64,000 bases of DNA from Paenibacillus silvestris (GCF_009882985.1 NZ_WTUZ01000010.1:62352-126351); one strand, 5' to 3'. Positions 23,043-31,889 are shown, numbered from the stretch's first letter. Program-made: numbers and translations. Notes: generated by a model not told the origin, from the letters alone.

Positions 23043-23567
23043 TCAATCTAGAGAGCTTATAAATTTACTTGTTTCCTTTAGCGTTATGGACTTAGAAGAA
23101 TGTTCAGCTAACTTATGTATAACTTTTGGTTTGACCTTACTTTCAAAATTATCATTCCAGATAAACATCTTCCTGAATATGTCCAAATTCGGTTTATAGT
23201 TGGATTTTTCTATTCTAAGTACCTGTAAAATAAATCTTCGAATGATTCGATACTTTCTTTTTGAATAATTCGTATCCAAGAAAATAATTAAATCGGCACG
23301 ATTAAAACTTTGGAATACCCATTCGTTATAATGAGCTCCCTCTATGATCCAACTATTTGAATGAACAATTGATCTGAATAGCTGATCTCTTTCTTCATCT
23401 GTTCTTCTAATGTCTCTTGGTTGATGCCTCTTCCAAACAACGTTATCCAATTCGTAATGCGGAATTAATAGTTTATTTGAAAGATTTCTAGCTAATGTTG
23501 TTTTACCACTGCCAACGGAACCTATAATATGCACTTTTTTCAAGGGAATTTCATTAAAATCAATCAT
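23043..23567 (-). CDS. P-loop kinase-like protein (FlaR-type)
   Basis: A 174-residue P-loop NTPase with GSVGSGKTTLARNLS as Walker A. It has the adenylate kinase/topology modulation (FlaR) architecture: an ELDNVVW substrate segment, EGAHYNEW, LIIFLD, and a basic lid (SKRKYRIIRRFI). Such proteins probably phosphorylate a nucleotide or small molecule, but none has a firm role. GGAGGGG precedes the ATG at 23565-23567. It is a single gene. Confidence 0.8.
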   Translation of the reverse strand: MIDFNEIPLKKVHIIGSVGSGKTTLARNLSNKLLIPHYELDNVVWKRHQPRDIRRTDEERDQLFRSIVHSNSWIIEGAHYNEWVFQSFNRADLIIFLDTNYSKRKYRIIRRFILQVLRIEKSNYKPNLDIFRKMFIWNDNFESKVKPKVIHKLAEHSSKSITLKETSKFISSLD

Positions 23568-23695
23568 TCAAGCTCCCCTCCGCATTAAACTGAACTGCTC
23601 TTCACCATATTAACATATTTTGGTAACGTTTTCACAGAGTCGGTCGATTACCAATTAGGAAAGCATTGCTTAGCATTCAATTTTCACTGAACGAT

Positions 23696-23731
23696 AAAAG
23701 ACCGTCGGATCAGACTCCGCACGGTCTCTCA
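23696..23731 (-). terminator. Terminator after the small 53-residue gene
   Basis: AGACCGT (23699-23705) and ACGGTCT (23721-23727) form a stem, extended by CGGA/TCCG; on the minus strand TTTTAT follows. Confidence 0.7.
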
Positions 23732-23762
23732 TGAATTGCATGGTTGATGATTTTGTATATGC

Positions 23763-23924
23763 TCACGCGTGATATTTTCCTACGGGTGCATTCAATACCC
23801 ACTCCAAAATTTCAATTTTGGAACGAATCGCATTTATTTCTTCTTCGTTGTCTGCAGAATTGAGTCGCTGCGCTGTCTGCTCTAACTGATTAATCATGCG
23901 CTTAATTTGATCTTCAGATCTCAT
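23763..23924 (-). CDS. Small helical protein of 53 residues
   Basis: A short charged protein, probably two helices (EDQIKRMINQLEQTAQRLNS, then EINAIRSKIEILEWVL). GGAGG eight bases before the ATG at 23922-23924 makes it a credible gene, whereas the longer frame from 23957 has no site. It lies 38 bp after the cyclase gene in the same direction and ends at a terminator, so it is likely co-transcribed with the cyclase. I do not recognise the family. Confidence 0.6.
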   Translation of the reverse strand: MRSEDQIKRMINQLEQTAQRLNSADNEEEINAIRSKIEILEWVLNAPVGKYHA

Positions 23925-23962
23925 TTGCCATACCTCCGAAACTGGATCTCCCTGCACCTTGT

Positions 23963-24718
23963 TTACTCAAAAATGGCAACTGGCCTCGCCCAACCGGCAC
24001 TTGCCCGCTCTACCTTAACAGGAAAACAGGATACTTTGAAACCGTATGGTTGTGGCAGTTGATCAAGATTCGCAAGTTTTTCAATCTGGCAATATTCCTT
24101 ATCTTTGCCTAAATAGTGCGCTGCCCATAGCACACCTTCTCTCGGGTTCTTGCGATATTCCTCAGCCTGCAAATTCAGCGGAATATCCCAACCCCAACCA
24201 TCCGTTCCAACTACCTTGATTCCACATTCGAGCAACCAAAGTGTCGCCTCAGGTGAAACGCCAGCATGCAGGAACGCATAATGTTCGTTGTAAAGTCGTT
24301 TATCTGCATCGCTGCGAATGAGTACGATATCCAGTGGTTTCAGGGTATAGTTGATCCGCTTCAACTCTGTGATTAGATCGTCTTTGGTAATTTCATAACC
24401 CGGCGGTTTACTGCTGAAGTCAAGTACCACGCCATCTGAATAAAACCACTCTAGCGGAAGCTCGTCAATTGTTCTTGAGGGCTCACCTTCCGAAGTAGGC
24501 CAGTAATGCCATGGTGCATCTACGTGTGTTCCAGAATGCGTATTTAATGTGACAGTCTCTGTGGCCCACGCCTTCTTTTCAGGAAAATCCTCAGGTGAGA
24601 GACCTAGCGCTGCTGCTGCTTGGAGTGCTCCGTCCTCGTGAGTGGAGTATTCGATTTTTGCAGGCAATGGTTCCCTAATTCGTGGACTGATTGGGACACT
24701 TAAATCAATAAGTTTCAC
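23963..24718 (-). CDS. Cyclase/kynurenine formamidase-like metal hydrolase
   Basis: A 251-residue member of the cyclase family (PF04199). The metal motif HSGTHVDAPWH lies near residue 80, with LSVPISPRIREPLP at the start and DIVLIRSD downstream. Bacterial formamidases (KynB) are about 210 residues and this one is longer, so a different amide or ester substrate is possible. No other tryptophan-degradation gene lies nearby, hence only a family-level call. It is followed by the 53-residue gene. Confidence 0.85.
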   Translation of the reverse strand: MKLIDLSVPISPRIREPLPAKIEYSTHEDGALQAAAALGLSPEDFPEKKAWATETVTLNTHSGTHVDAPWHYWPTSEGEPSRTIDELPLEWFYSDGVVLDFSSKPPGYEITKDDLITELKRINYTLKPLDIVLIRSDADKRLYNEHYAFLHAGVSPEATLWLLECGIKVVGTDGWGWDIPLNLQAEEYRKNPREGVLWAAHYLGKDKEYCQIEKLANLDQLPQPYGFKVSCFPVKVERASAGWARPVAIFE

Positions 24719-24847
24719 TATTATTACACCTCATCTTATCTTCTTGGTAGTCTCCGTAAAATAATAACATGAAAAATGCGGAACCAGGATATTCAATTTT
24801 TTTATATCCAAATATTTCTTTGGCAAATGTTTCAAATATATCCCAAA

Positions 24848-24877
24848 TTGTTTACAGATATGATGAGGCAGTACAAT
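24848..24877 (+). promoter_or_regulatory. Sigma-A-like promoter of the small secreted protein
   Basis: TTGTTT (24848-24853), an 18-bp spacer and TACAAT (24872-24877) lie about 28 bp upstream of the gene starting at 24906. Confidence 0.5.
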
Positions 24878-24905
24878 AAATCATACCTTAGGAGAGTGGT
24901 ACACG

Positions 24906-25178
24906 ATGAGTTCATTCAAAACCAAATTGATTTTACTTCTTGCGGGTTCGAGTTTAATGCTTCCGAGCGCCATAAGTGCCGCGACCGAAACTGTGGATAC
25001 GCCAACTTACACGTATCAGGATGGATTTGTTCAAACTTTAGTGAATGGTACCTATGTTCCCGGCTATTATGTAAATGTCAGTGAAGATACGGTAGCTGTA
25101 TATATCCCTGGTGGGGTAGGATTAATCGCTGTCAATAAGGATGCTGTTTTGCCTGAAGGATCCATCATCCTAGATTAG
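24906..25178 (+). CDS. Small secreted protein
   Basis: A 90-residue precursor with a clear signal peptide (KTKLILLLAGSSLMLPSAIS, cleavage near AISAA). The mature peptide is about 65 residues, rich in Tyr, Val and Thr with a predicted beta fold (YTYQDGFVQTLVNGTYVPGY). A variant motif (YVNVSEDTVAVYIPGG, then VGLIAVNKDAV) may form a hairpin. AGGAGAG precedes the ATG. I do not recognise the family; extracellular location is the only firm statement. It stands alone and is ended by a strong terminator. Confidence 0.65.
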   Translation: MSSFKTKLILLLAGSSLMLPSAISAATETVDTPTYTYQDGFVQTLVNGTYVPGYYVNVSEDTVAVYIPGGVGLIAVNKDAVLPEGSIILD

Positions 25179-25217
25179 GATATTCCAATTCCAATATTAC
25201 ATTTGTACATCTAGCAA

Positions 25218-25252
25218 TAAAAAAACAAAGGGGTGATCCCCTTTGTTTTTTA
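25218..25252. terminator. Strong bidirectional terminator
   Basis: AAAAACAAAGGGG (25221-25233) and CCCCTTTGTTTTT (25238-25250) form a perfect 13-bp stem with a 4-nt loop. It serves the secreted-peptide gene on the plus strand and the ger operon on the minus strand. Confidence 0.92.
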
Positions 25253-25253
25253 T

Positions 25254-26306
25254 TTATTCTATTTTTACTTGAGCCTGAAAATTCACTTTTAAATGAGGGT
25301 AATATTCGTCTCTCCAGTTCTTTAACTCCGAATAAGGAATTTGATTGCGGAAATGTTGGCCAAATCCGAAAATGTCCGCTTTGTTTATTTGGGCTTGTTC
25401 GAACAAACTGTAAAATCGCTTTTCGATCAGTTTCTCAAGGTCACTTTGTATTTGAGCATGCGAGACGCCTTCTTTTTTTTCTAGAATTTCTATTTTTATA
25501 GATAAATCGCTTGACACCATCAACTCATCCGTTTTCATTGACGGTTTAATTTGTAAGGAGCTATTTTTTACCATGATGCTGGCGTAGCCAAGACTCTCTA
25601 TCTTTCCTTTTGTCTGATGGTTTTGAAACAAATGAATGAATTGATTTTCACTTGGACTAATTCTTTCCATCATCTTTCCATTTTTCAACACCGCGGATCC
25701 TTCAAAACTGAATAAGGTATCTTTTCCGGAATTAACGACGGGAACGGCAATATCATTTGTATATGAAAACAAGCTTCGATAAACCTCCCAAATACGGGTG
25801 GTCGAAATCTCAGGTGCCCAATCAACCCCTTTATAAAAGTAGTCAATGACGGAGGTTGCATGGGAATCTAGTTTATCGTTAATACTTGAAAACATTTTCT
25901 CGATATTTTCATCTGTAATGGCCAGCAATGCAATGGAAGGTAACTCCTTGGATTTCATCAAAAATTGAATGACTTCACTGATATCTTCATTGTCATTTGC
26001 CAAATTGCTTTGGATGAGAATTAATCGTACTTGTTTGTAGTACAAAGCATCCTTCGTATTAGTTTTCAGCTGTTCCAGAGCGCTTGAAACGTTTGTACCC
26101 TTTTGGGTTACTGTTCTTGATAATTTACTGCCTTTTTCCGTTTCTGGAATATACAAGGTCACTTTGTATTGATTATCGTTTTCCCTGCGAATCCCGATGA
26201 TTAACGGAATGTCACGTTTATCTATTTCTTTAATATCCCAACACCCACTGAGAAGGGGTAGAGCGATAAGAACAATAACAATTTTAAAACAACTAGTTCT
26301 TTTCAT
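25254..26306 (-). CDS. Spore germination lipoprotein, Ger(x)C family
   Basis: The C subunit of a GerA-type nutrient germinant receptor. The lipobox LLSGCW (Cys21) follows a short signal, then the family opening DIKEIDKRDIPLIIGI; length (350) is normal. Domain order is the GerAC N-terminal beta region and a C-terminal domain (about 200-345, KIESLGYASIMVKNSSLQIK). GGGGAGG precedes the ATG at 26304-26306, which overlaps the gerB stop by 14 bases, so it is the third gene of an A-B-C operon. It anchors to the outer face of the spore inner membrane. Confidence 0.92.
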   Translation of the reverse strand: MKRTSCFKIVIVLIALPLLSGCWDIKEIDKRDIPLIIGIRRENDNQYKVTLYIPETEKGSKLSRTVTQKGTNVSSALEQLKTNTKDALYYKQVRLILIQSNLANDNEDISEVIQFLMKSKELPSIALLAITDENIEKMFSSINDKLDSHATSVIDYFYKGVDWAPEISTTRIWEVYRSLFSYTNDIAVPVVNSGKDTLFSFEGSAVLKNGKMMERISPSENQFIHLFQNHQTKGKIESLGYASIMVKNSSLQIKPSMKTDELMVSSDLSIKIEILEKKEGVSHAQIQSDLEKLIEKRFYSLFEQAQINKADIFGFGQHFRNQIPYSELKNWRDEYYPHLKVNFQAQVKIE

Positions 26307-27372
26307 AACCCAACCTCCCCTTACCAGCAAAGAAGCCATAGATAAAAATGGTAAAAGGAATAATAACGATAAAAAAAACATTAAAGCCTGCAGCCCACAA
26401 AGCTAATTTCTCAATCCAGGCAAGACTTGGAACAGACACTGCGAAGATGAATGCAATAAGTGAAAAAGCACTTATCCAATAAGAAGCTTTGCTTCTCCTC
26501 CACTTGAACAATTTCTGTATGATTTGACCAATCATCCATAGTAAAACAGCATTTAATATCACTGTAAACCCGACCAATGACAGACCGAAGAACATCGTTT
26601 GCTGGTTGAATACAAACCAATTCATGTCTACGGAATCCGCCGCTTCTTTTGTAGGAAAAGGAAATGTAACGACAGTTTCTTGACCAAAAATGAAGAGCGG
26701 TAAATACACAACAGCTAGATAGAAACATATCACATAAGCCCATACCCCAATAAGTTGGCCGAACTTCAAATTAGTTTCAGGTGGTACAAATCCTATTAAT
26801 AATGATGAGAATCCCATAAGATATAAGAAATTCATATCCGTTAAGAAATCGAGGGATGACGGCCATACCGGTAAAGCGTTCTTAAAATCAATATTGACAA
26901 CCGAGGAGATAATGACAAAAATCACCATAAAATTAACAATGAAGAAAATGAAAACGGAGGACCGCAATATCGTACCTAAACCTTTTATAGCTGTATAGGT
27001 TGAAATTGCGAGGAGAAGAATCAATATTGCCCAGCCAGGTGTCCGAATTAAAAAAATGGAGCCAATGCCTTCAGCATGATGGCGAAGACTCATCGCAACC
27101 ACCGCAGTCAAATTGAATATGCAGGGGATTAGGAAAATGAACGCAACCCATTTTCCCATCTTCAAATAAATATCGATCATATCTTTTTGCGGGAAATAAT
27201 TTAAACCTTTCTTGTAGACTATCATTAAGATCAATTGTAGCAATCCGTAAGAAAGAACCACTCCCCAATGACCGGTTTTCGTTAACTTATATATGAGATT
27301 AGGATACTGCATATAACCGAATCCCATATGCATGATAATAAAAACCAACCCAAGCTGTAACCTTGAAGTCAC
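26293..27372 (-). CDS. Spore germination permease, GerB family (APC-like)
   Basis: The B subunit of a GerA-type receptor, an APC-superfamily membrane protein of about 360 residues with around ten hydrophobic segments (LQLGLVFIIMHMGFGYMQYP onwards). It is the presumed site of germinant binding. A GTG at 27370-27372 overlaps the gerA TGA as GTGA and has AAGGGCG upstream, which indicates translational coupling; the ATG at 27450 lies inside gerA and is not the start. The next gene (C) overlaps its end. Confidence 0.9.
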   Translation of the reverse strand: MTSRLQLGLVFIIMHMGFGYMQYPNLIYKLTKTGHWGVVLSYGLLQLILMIVYKKGLNYFPQKDMIDIYLKMGKWVAFIFLIPCIFNLTAVVAMSLRHHAEGIGSIFLIRTPGWAILILLLAISTYTAIKGLGTILRSSVFIFFIVNFMVIFVIISSVVNIDFKNALPVWPSSLDFLTDMNFLYLMGFSSLLIGFVPPETNLKFGQLIGVWAYVICFYLAVVYLPLFIFGQETVVTFPFPTKEAADSVDMNWFVFNQQTMFFGLSLVGFTVILNAVLLWMIGQIIQKLFKWRRSKASYWISAFSLIAFIFAVSVPSLAWIEKLALWAAGFNVFFIVIIPFTIFIYGFFAGKGRLGYEKN

Positions 27373-28682
27373 TTTGTGTCGCCCTTTCCTTCTATACGAA
27401 ATGTCACATACGGAATGCCGCATGACGTTAAACTTGCCAAATATATACAAACAAAAGTTAAACCAGCAAATAAACCTAAAATACCGTAAACAGAAGCCAA
27501 AATTAAAATGGGGTACTTCAGTGCACGAATGTACAAGGAATTTTGTACGCCAACTACTGCTGAACTTGCAATCAACATCGCGGTAATCACAATGACTAAT
27601 AAATTACTAACTAATTTTGCTTCAACCATCGCCTGGCCAAGGATGATCCCTCCAACCATTGTAATAGCAGGACCTACACTTTTCGGGAGTCTCACAATCG
27701 CTTCAATGATTAAATCGACGATCACGACCATTGTAAGGGTTTCAATAATGGGTGTTAGTGGAATTCCTTCTCTACTTTCTGAGATAAACAAGGCGAGATC
27801 GATTTTCAAAACATCAGGGTTAACCGATGTTAACGCAACATATAAAGCGGGAAGTACGAGTGTGGCTAATGCTCCCAATCCCCTTAGAGTTCGAATCATG
27901 AGTGACAGCCCATAAGGGAAATTGCGATCGTTTACCGTACTGAGCATATCCAGAAATAGATGAGGAAAAACAAGTGCATACGGGTAATTGTCTATAAAAA
28001 GAACGACTCTGTTCTTTTTTAACGAATCGATGGCTTGATTCGGAATTTCAGTCGAGAATAGACAGCTGACAGGATTGAACTTGCGTTGTCCAAAATGCTT
28101 ATTAAGGTCATCAATCGTATCAATATCCATTTCAATTTGTTTTAACTGCTGGTCAACCTTTTCAATTAGAGCACTTGGAGCTCTTCCTTTAATATACAGC
28201 ATTGAAATCCTTCGCTTACCGAGTTCTCCAACTTGATAGGAACGATGGCACAAACGATCTGTACTCAGCCACTTTCGAAGCAACCCTAAGTTAGTATCAA
28301 TATTCTCTACAAAGGCATCCATAGGACCAAGGATGTTACTTTCATTTTTGGGCTGATCAATGTTTCGGCTTAGGTTGTGGGAGATGGGGTCAAGTAAGAC
28401 ATTGCGATTGCTCTCTGATATGAGCACTAATCTGCCTTCTACAATTCCTTTGGCGATTTGTTCGGCATCAACATCAAGTTGATCACTAAGATTAGTGAAT
28501 AGTTCAGTGATGGAGGACGACATTTTCGCCATTTGTCGAATATATAAATTTGAATTCGTGAAGTCTATCAGCGTGCTTAATCCTAAAAGGTAAACGGTAA
28601 TTTGATGAAATTGTTCTTCCTGAATGAAAAAATCATCATGCTCAGCGAATCTGGATTTAATTTCCTGGACTAAATTTAGCAT
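27369..28682 (-). CDS. Spore germination receptor subunit, GerA family
   Basis: The A subunit of a germinant receptor: a soluble N-terminal region (about 1-250, with GPMDAFVENIDTNLGLLRKW and RISMLYIKGRAP) and four to five membrane segments towards the C-terminus (LGALATLVLPALYVALTSVN and later). PREGF-like ESREGIPLTPIIE is present. At 437 residues it is shorter than most relatives (about 480-500), mainly through a brief N-terminus and tail. AGGGG precedes the ATG at 28680-28682. Expression in the forespore is supported by a sigma-G-like promoter. Confidence 0.92.
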   Translation of the reverse strand: MLNLVQEIKSRFAEHDDFFIQEEQFHQITVYLLGLSTLIDFTNSNLYIRQMAKMSSSITELFTNLSDQLDVDAEQIAKGIVEGRLVLISESNRNVLLDPISHNLSRNIDQPKNESNILGPMDAFVENIDTNLGLLRKWLSTDRLCHRSYQVGELGKRRISMLYIKGRAPSALIEKVDQQLKQIEMDIDTIDDLNKHFGQRKFNPVSCLFSTEIPNQAIDSLKKNRVVLFIDNYPYALVFPHLFLDMLSTVNDRNFPYGLSLMIRTLRGLGALATLVLPALYVALTSVNPDVLKIDLALFISESREGIPLTPIIETLTMVVIVDLIIEAIVRLPKSVGPAITMVGGIILGQAMVEAKLVSNLLVIVITAMLIASSAVVGVQNSLYIRALKYPILILASVYGILGLFAGLTFVCIYLASLTSCGIPYVTFRIEGKGDTK

Positions 28683-28712
28683 GAATTAAACCCCTAGTTT
28701 TAGACGTGATAC

Positions 28713-28743
28713 TAGTTTGAGCGTTGAATGGAATTTTTATACA
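28713..28743 (-). promoter_or_regulatory. Sigma-G-like promoter of the ger operon
   Basis: On the minus strand TGTATA (28738-28743), an 18-bp spacer and CAAACTA (28713-28719) lie about 30 bp upstream of gerA. The Bacillus subtilis sigma-G consensus is TGHATA-N17/18-CATWHTA, so the -35 fits fully and the -10 differs at one position. This is the expected sigma factor for germination receptors. Confidence 0.55.
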
Positions 28744-28833
28744 GGAAAGACCGATTTTCAAAAGCATCCACTCTCATATTTTCACCTTAATTTGGGAATA
28801 TTACTTGTAAATCTTAAGTACGGGGGTTTGCAA

Positions 28834-30264
28834 ATGGAGCAGCGTTTGGCTATATCTGAAAAAACCATGCATGTGGCACTGCATCAATTCATCTTCCCTT
28901 TTTCCATCAACCGAACCTCACAAAATCGTTTCAAAGAACAATTACTCAAAGATGAATTTAATCCATTTCTTATATACGAGACTCAGCAAGAAGAGAGGTA
29001 TTATGGACCGGGGTATCAAGTGTCTCACCGGGAGATGGAACGATACTATCTACCTTTCACAAGCAAGTTCTTGTTTCCTCATGCGGAAGGTAACGAGGAA
29101 GGCTTTCGACGTTATTCCAAACAAATGAATTTAGAATGTTCCCTCCACTCCCCGTATTACAATTTAGCTTTTACAATTCATTCGCTTGACGTTATCCTTT
29201 GCCCTTTTGACCTAGGATTTATCACGATTCGCACAGAACTAAATTGTGCGGAGCTCAGTTATTCACTAGCACTGGAATTCGCCAAGCGGTTTAGAGTCCT
29301 TCAGAATATGAATAAGCAAGATGATGAATCTTATATTCAAAATAACAAGATGACATTTAAAGAAAGTGAATCGTTTATATTTCATATTTTAGGGCCAAAT
29401 ACTTTGGCGTTTTTGGAGAAAGGACGGCAGAACGAAGCCCACTTTGAGAAGTTGCCTTTCTTTCTGGATGAATGCATGTATGTAGCATGTTTTTATTCAT
29501 TCGTAGAAAGTTCAGAAATCTCTTTAGTGGACATTTATCGGGCTGCACGTATCGACGGGTTGGATAAAGAAGGCAAACCATTCATTGGCGCAACCAATTT
29601 GAATTATATCAAATCGTACAGCGAGCGGCACTCTTACGACAGGTGGGGGCCAGACACTTACTTTATCACAGATGAAAACGCATTTTCTTGTATCACCAAA
29701 CAATCTCATCCTATAGCAGTCAAAATAGCCAATAAAATGTATGGCGAGTATTATTATGGTCTGCTGCTTAATTTATTTCACAAAATCGTGCTTCTCAAAA
29801 TTTCTAACCAATACTCCCAAGTTCGTCTGGAGCAAAACCAGGGTAAAATCGAAGAATTAATTCGGTCTATTACTGATTTTTCTGCAAAATATTATTTTAT
29901 TGAAGTCGTTTCCCAGTCCCAAGGGAAAGAGATCTTCCTTCAGCTGCGGAAGTTCTATGGGAATGATGAGCTTTTTGTTGAGGTAAAAAGGACGCTGACC
30001 GATCTGTTTGAATATCAGTCCAATTATACGAATAAACGCGCTAGTTATATGCTTCGTATTTTAACGATCTATACCGTAATAAGCGGCATTTATGGCATGA
30101 ATCAAGTAATAGAAGATTTAAAAGGACCTATTAACTGGACAAAAATGAAGGATTATTCGGTATTTCAGTATTTTGCTTTCGTAGTTGCTGTCTCAGGAAT
30201 TCTCATCGGAATTAGTTTAGCCATTGATTCTTTGCGGCAACTAATAAAAAAACGCAAGTATTAA
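28834..30264 (+). CDS. CorA-like membrane protein with long N-terminal domain
   Basis: A 476-residue protein with a large soluble N-terminal part (about 1-400, no recognised domain) and two C-terminal membrane helices. The first ends in GIYGMN, with G421-M422-N423, the signature that ends helix 1 in CorA Mg2+ channels. A short acidic loop (QVIEDLKGPINW), a second helix and a basic tail RQLIKKRKY follow, exactly the CorA plan. The soluble part is much longer than in CorA (about 250). The ATG at 28834 has GGGGG upstream; the TTG at 28717 is less likely. It is divergent from the ger operon, which hints at a role with spores. Confidence 0.65.
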   Translation: MEQRLAISEKTMHVALHQFIFPFSINRTSQNRFKEQLLKDEFNPFLIYETQQEERYYGPGYQVSHREMERYYLPFTSKFLFPHAEGNEEGFRRYSKQMNLECSLHSPYYNLAFTIHSLDVILCPFDLGFITIRTELNCAELSYSLALEFAKRFRVLQNMNKQDDESYIQNNKMTFKESESFIFHILGPNTLAFLEKGRQNEAHFEKLPFFLDECMYVACFYSFVESSEISLVDIYRAARIDGLDKEGKPFIGATNLNYIKSYSERHSYDRWGPDTYFITDENAFSCITKQSHPIAVKIANKMYGEYYYGLLLNLFHKIVLLKISNQYSQVRLEQNQGKIEELIRSITDFSAKYYFIEVVSQSQGKEIFLQLRKFYGNDELFVEVKRTLTDLFEYQSNYTNKRASYMLRILTIYTVISGIYGMNQVIEDLKGPINWTKMKDYSVFQYFAFVVAVSGILIGISLAIDSLRQLIKKRKY

Positions 30265-30290
30265 AATAACGGCAGTCTAATTCTCGAAAA

Positions 30291-30878
30291 TTAATGAGCG
30301 ACCGTTTTAAAATAGGTATATACTTTTTCTAATTTTCGTTGGTGATTTCCTCGCGGACTCTCCATACTGCCGAATTCAAAAAACTTGACCTTTTTGATTC
30401 CAACATAGCTAAATAGTGCTTTTTTCATTAATACTTTGTGAGCATTGTTTAGCCAATATAATGGGTACAGGACAGGTCCCTTCATACTTGAAATACACAC
30501 CACCGACTTCCCCTTCAGAAGACCTTCGGCAAGTAACCCTCCCTTATCCTGAAAGGCAAATCCCGAAGCAAACATCTGATCGATATACCCCATAAGCATC
30601 GCTGGAGGTCGTCCCCACCAGATCGGATACACGAATACGATTTTGTCAGCCCATTTGAGCTGCTCCCTGTAGATGGCAAGATCAGGGTCCGCGTGCATAT
30701 CTCTCCTACGCTTGTGCTCATTAAAAACCAGGATCGGATTAAATCCTTCCTCATAGAGATCCAATACCCTCATTTCACTTATTTTCGGATTTTCACTACT
30801 TCCTTGTATGACCTTCTGCAAAAATGCATAACTCAAACTTTGATGATTTGGATGCGTGTAAATGATCAGTGTTTTCAT
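30291..30878 (-). CDS. NAD(P)H:quinone oxidoreductase-like flavoprotein
   Basis: A 195-residue flavodoxin-fold protein of the NQO1/KefF/MdaB group. KTLIIYTHPNHQSLSY opens the FMN/FAD phosphate site, and VYPIWWGRPPAMLMGYIDQM plus FAFQDKGGLL are typical signatures. Relatives reduce quinones with two electrons, avoiding semiquinone radicals. AGGAG precedes the ATG. It is divergent from a marR gene with dyad sequences between, so probably repressed by it and induced by quinones or electrophiles (inference). Confidence 0.9.
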   Translation of the reverse strand: MKTLIIYTHPNHQSLSYAFLQKVIQGSSENPKISEMRVLDLYEEGFNPILVFNEHKRRRDMHADPDLAIYREQLKWADKIVFVYPIWWGRPPAMLMGYIDQMFASGFAFQDKGGLLAEGLLKGKSVVCISSMKGPVLYPLYWLNNAHKVLMKKALFSYVGIKKVKFFEFGSMESPRGNHQRKLEKVYTYFKTVAH

Positions 30879-30888
30879 TGTAGCACTC

Positions 30889-30965
30889 CTTTACTTGTCT
30901 TTTGATAAGTAAAGCGTAGCACACACCCTTTTTAGTTGTCAATTGATAATTGTTAATTGATAATT
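30889..30965. promoter_or_regulatory. Operator-like repeats between the oxidoreductase and marR
   Basis: CTTTACTT (30889-30896) and AAGTAAAG (30907-30914) form an 8-10-8 inverted repeat that covers the oxidoreductase ribosome binding site. AATTGATAATT occurs twice in direct orientation (30941-30951 and 30955-30965), 14 bp apart, at the expected promoter position. MarR proteins bind such AT-rich dyads. Which one is the real operator is undecided. Confidence 0.45.
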
Positions 30966-30997
30966 AATCTGCTACTATTTCAGTATGAGGTGATCCT

Positions 30998-31426
30998 GTG
31001 GACAAGAATATACTGTTTCAGAAATTCATAACTTTCACGACGGCTGTGCACCAAGTAACGCATGATATGACGAAAGATGTGAGATCAGAATCCCTTACTC
31101 CCGTCCAATATAAAATTCTAGAATATATTGCTGTCAGCCAGCCCGTTACACTTAGCGAGATCAGTGACTGCATGCATATGTCTATGCCGAATACAAGCCG
31201 TGAGCTTAGAAAATTGACCGAGAAACATTTGTGCGAAAAGGTTGCTGATGCCGAAGACCGTCGCAAACAGTCTATCCGACTTTCTAATGAAGGTCATGCG
31301 ATGATGGGTGAAGTTTTTCAACGTATTGAATCTCAGCTCGCCCAGAGAATCGGAACCGTATCCGATGAAGAATTGAAAGAGATTGAACGTGCACTGGATG
31401 TTTTGATGAGTAGAGTATTTTATTAA
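30998..31426 (+). CDS. MarR-family transcriptional regulator
   Basis: A 142-residue MarR protein: winged helix with YKILEYIAVSQPVTLSEISD, recognition helix MSMPNTSRELRKL, wing EDRRKQSIRLSNEGHAM, and dimerisation helices at both ends. The GTG at 30998-31000 is preceded by GAGGTGAT. It is divergent from the quinone oxidoreductase gene. One Cys is in SDCMHMSMP and another in KHLCEK, possible redox sensors, though far from the N-terminal Cys of OhrR. Confidence 0.9.
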   Translation: MDKNILFQKFITFTTAVHQVTHDMTKDVRSESLTPVQYKILEYIAVSQPVTLSEISDCMHMSMPNTSRELRKLTEKHLCEKVADAEDRRKQSIRLSNEGHAMMGEVFQRIESQLAQRIGTVSDEELKEIERALDVLMSRVFY

Positions 31427-31436
31427 AAGTCAACAA

Positions 31437-31486
31437 AAATGCCACTTGCGGGAAATAACCATCTGCAAGTGGCTCTTCTTTTTTTG
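31437..31486 (+). terminator. Terminator of marR
   Basis: GCCACTTGC (31441-31449) and GCAAGTGGC (31465-31473) form a perfect stem followed by a T-rich tail. Confidence 0.9.
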
Positions 31487-31544
31487 AACTCTTTCTACCT
31501 ACCATACCTGTACCTATTCGTTTTCCAGGTTAGCCTCATGGATG

Positions 31545-31889
31545 TCATTCGTTTTCATTTATAAACTCGATATGGTGAAACCCCCACCCGCACATATCGG
31601 TCAGTATAGAACTTAACGTTCTTCCATGGTCAGATAGTGAATATTCGACTTTCGGTGGGATTGTCTGAAATACTTGCCGAATGATGAGTTTATCTTTCTC
31701 CATTTCGCGGAGCTGATTCGTAAGCATCCCTTGTGTTACTTCGGGGAGCATGCGTCTCAATTCACCAAATCGTTTGGTCCCCGCTTTCATCAATATAAAC
31801 AAGATCAACGGCTTCCACTTTCCACCTATTGTTTGTAACGTAGTCACAATCCCCTGTGTTCGATACGATTGATCTCTATCAGTTTCCAT
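31545..31889 (-). CDS. HxlR-family transcriptional regulator
   Basis: A 114-residue HxlR protein (GKWKPLILFILMKAGTKRFG, ELRRMLPEVTQGMLTNQLRE, then PPKVEYSLSDHGRTL). No Cys occurs at the N-terminal position used by YodB/CatR/HypR sensors (the start is METDRDQSYRTQGI), so a thiol switch of that type is unlikely. It is divergent from a flavodoxin-fold oxidoreductase gene, the usual target of HxlR regulators. Seven GTAC words lie between the genes. Confidence 0.9.
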   Translation of the reverse strand: METDRDQSYRTQGIVTTLQTIGGKWKPLILFILMKAGTKRFGELRRMLPEVTQGMLTNQLREMEKDKLIIRQVFQTIPPKVEYSLSDHGRTLSSILTDMCGWGFHHIEFINENE

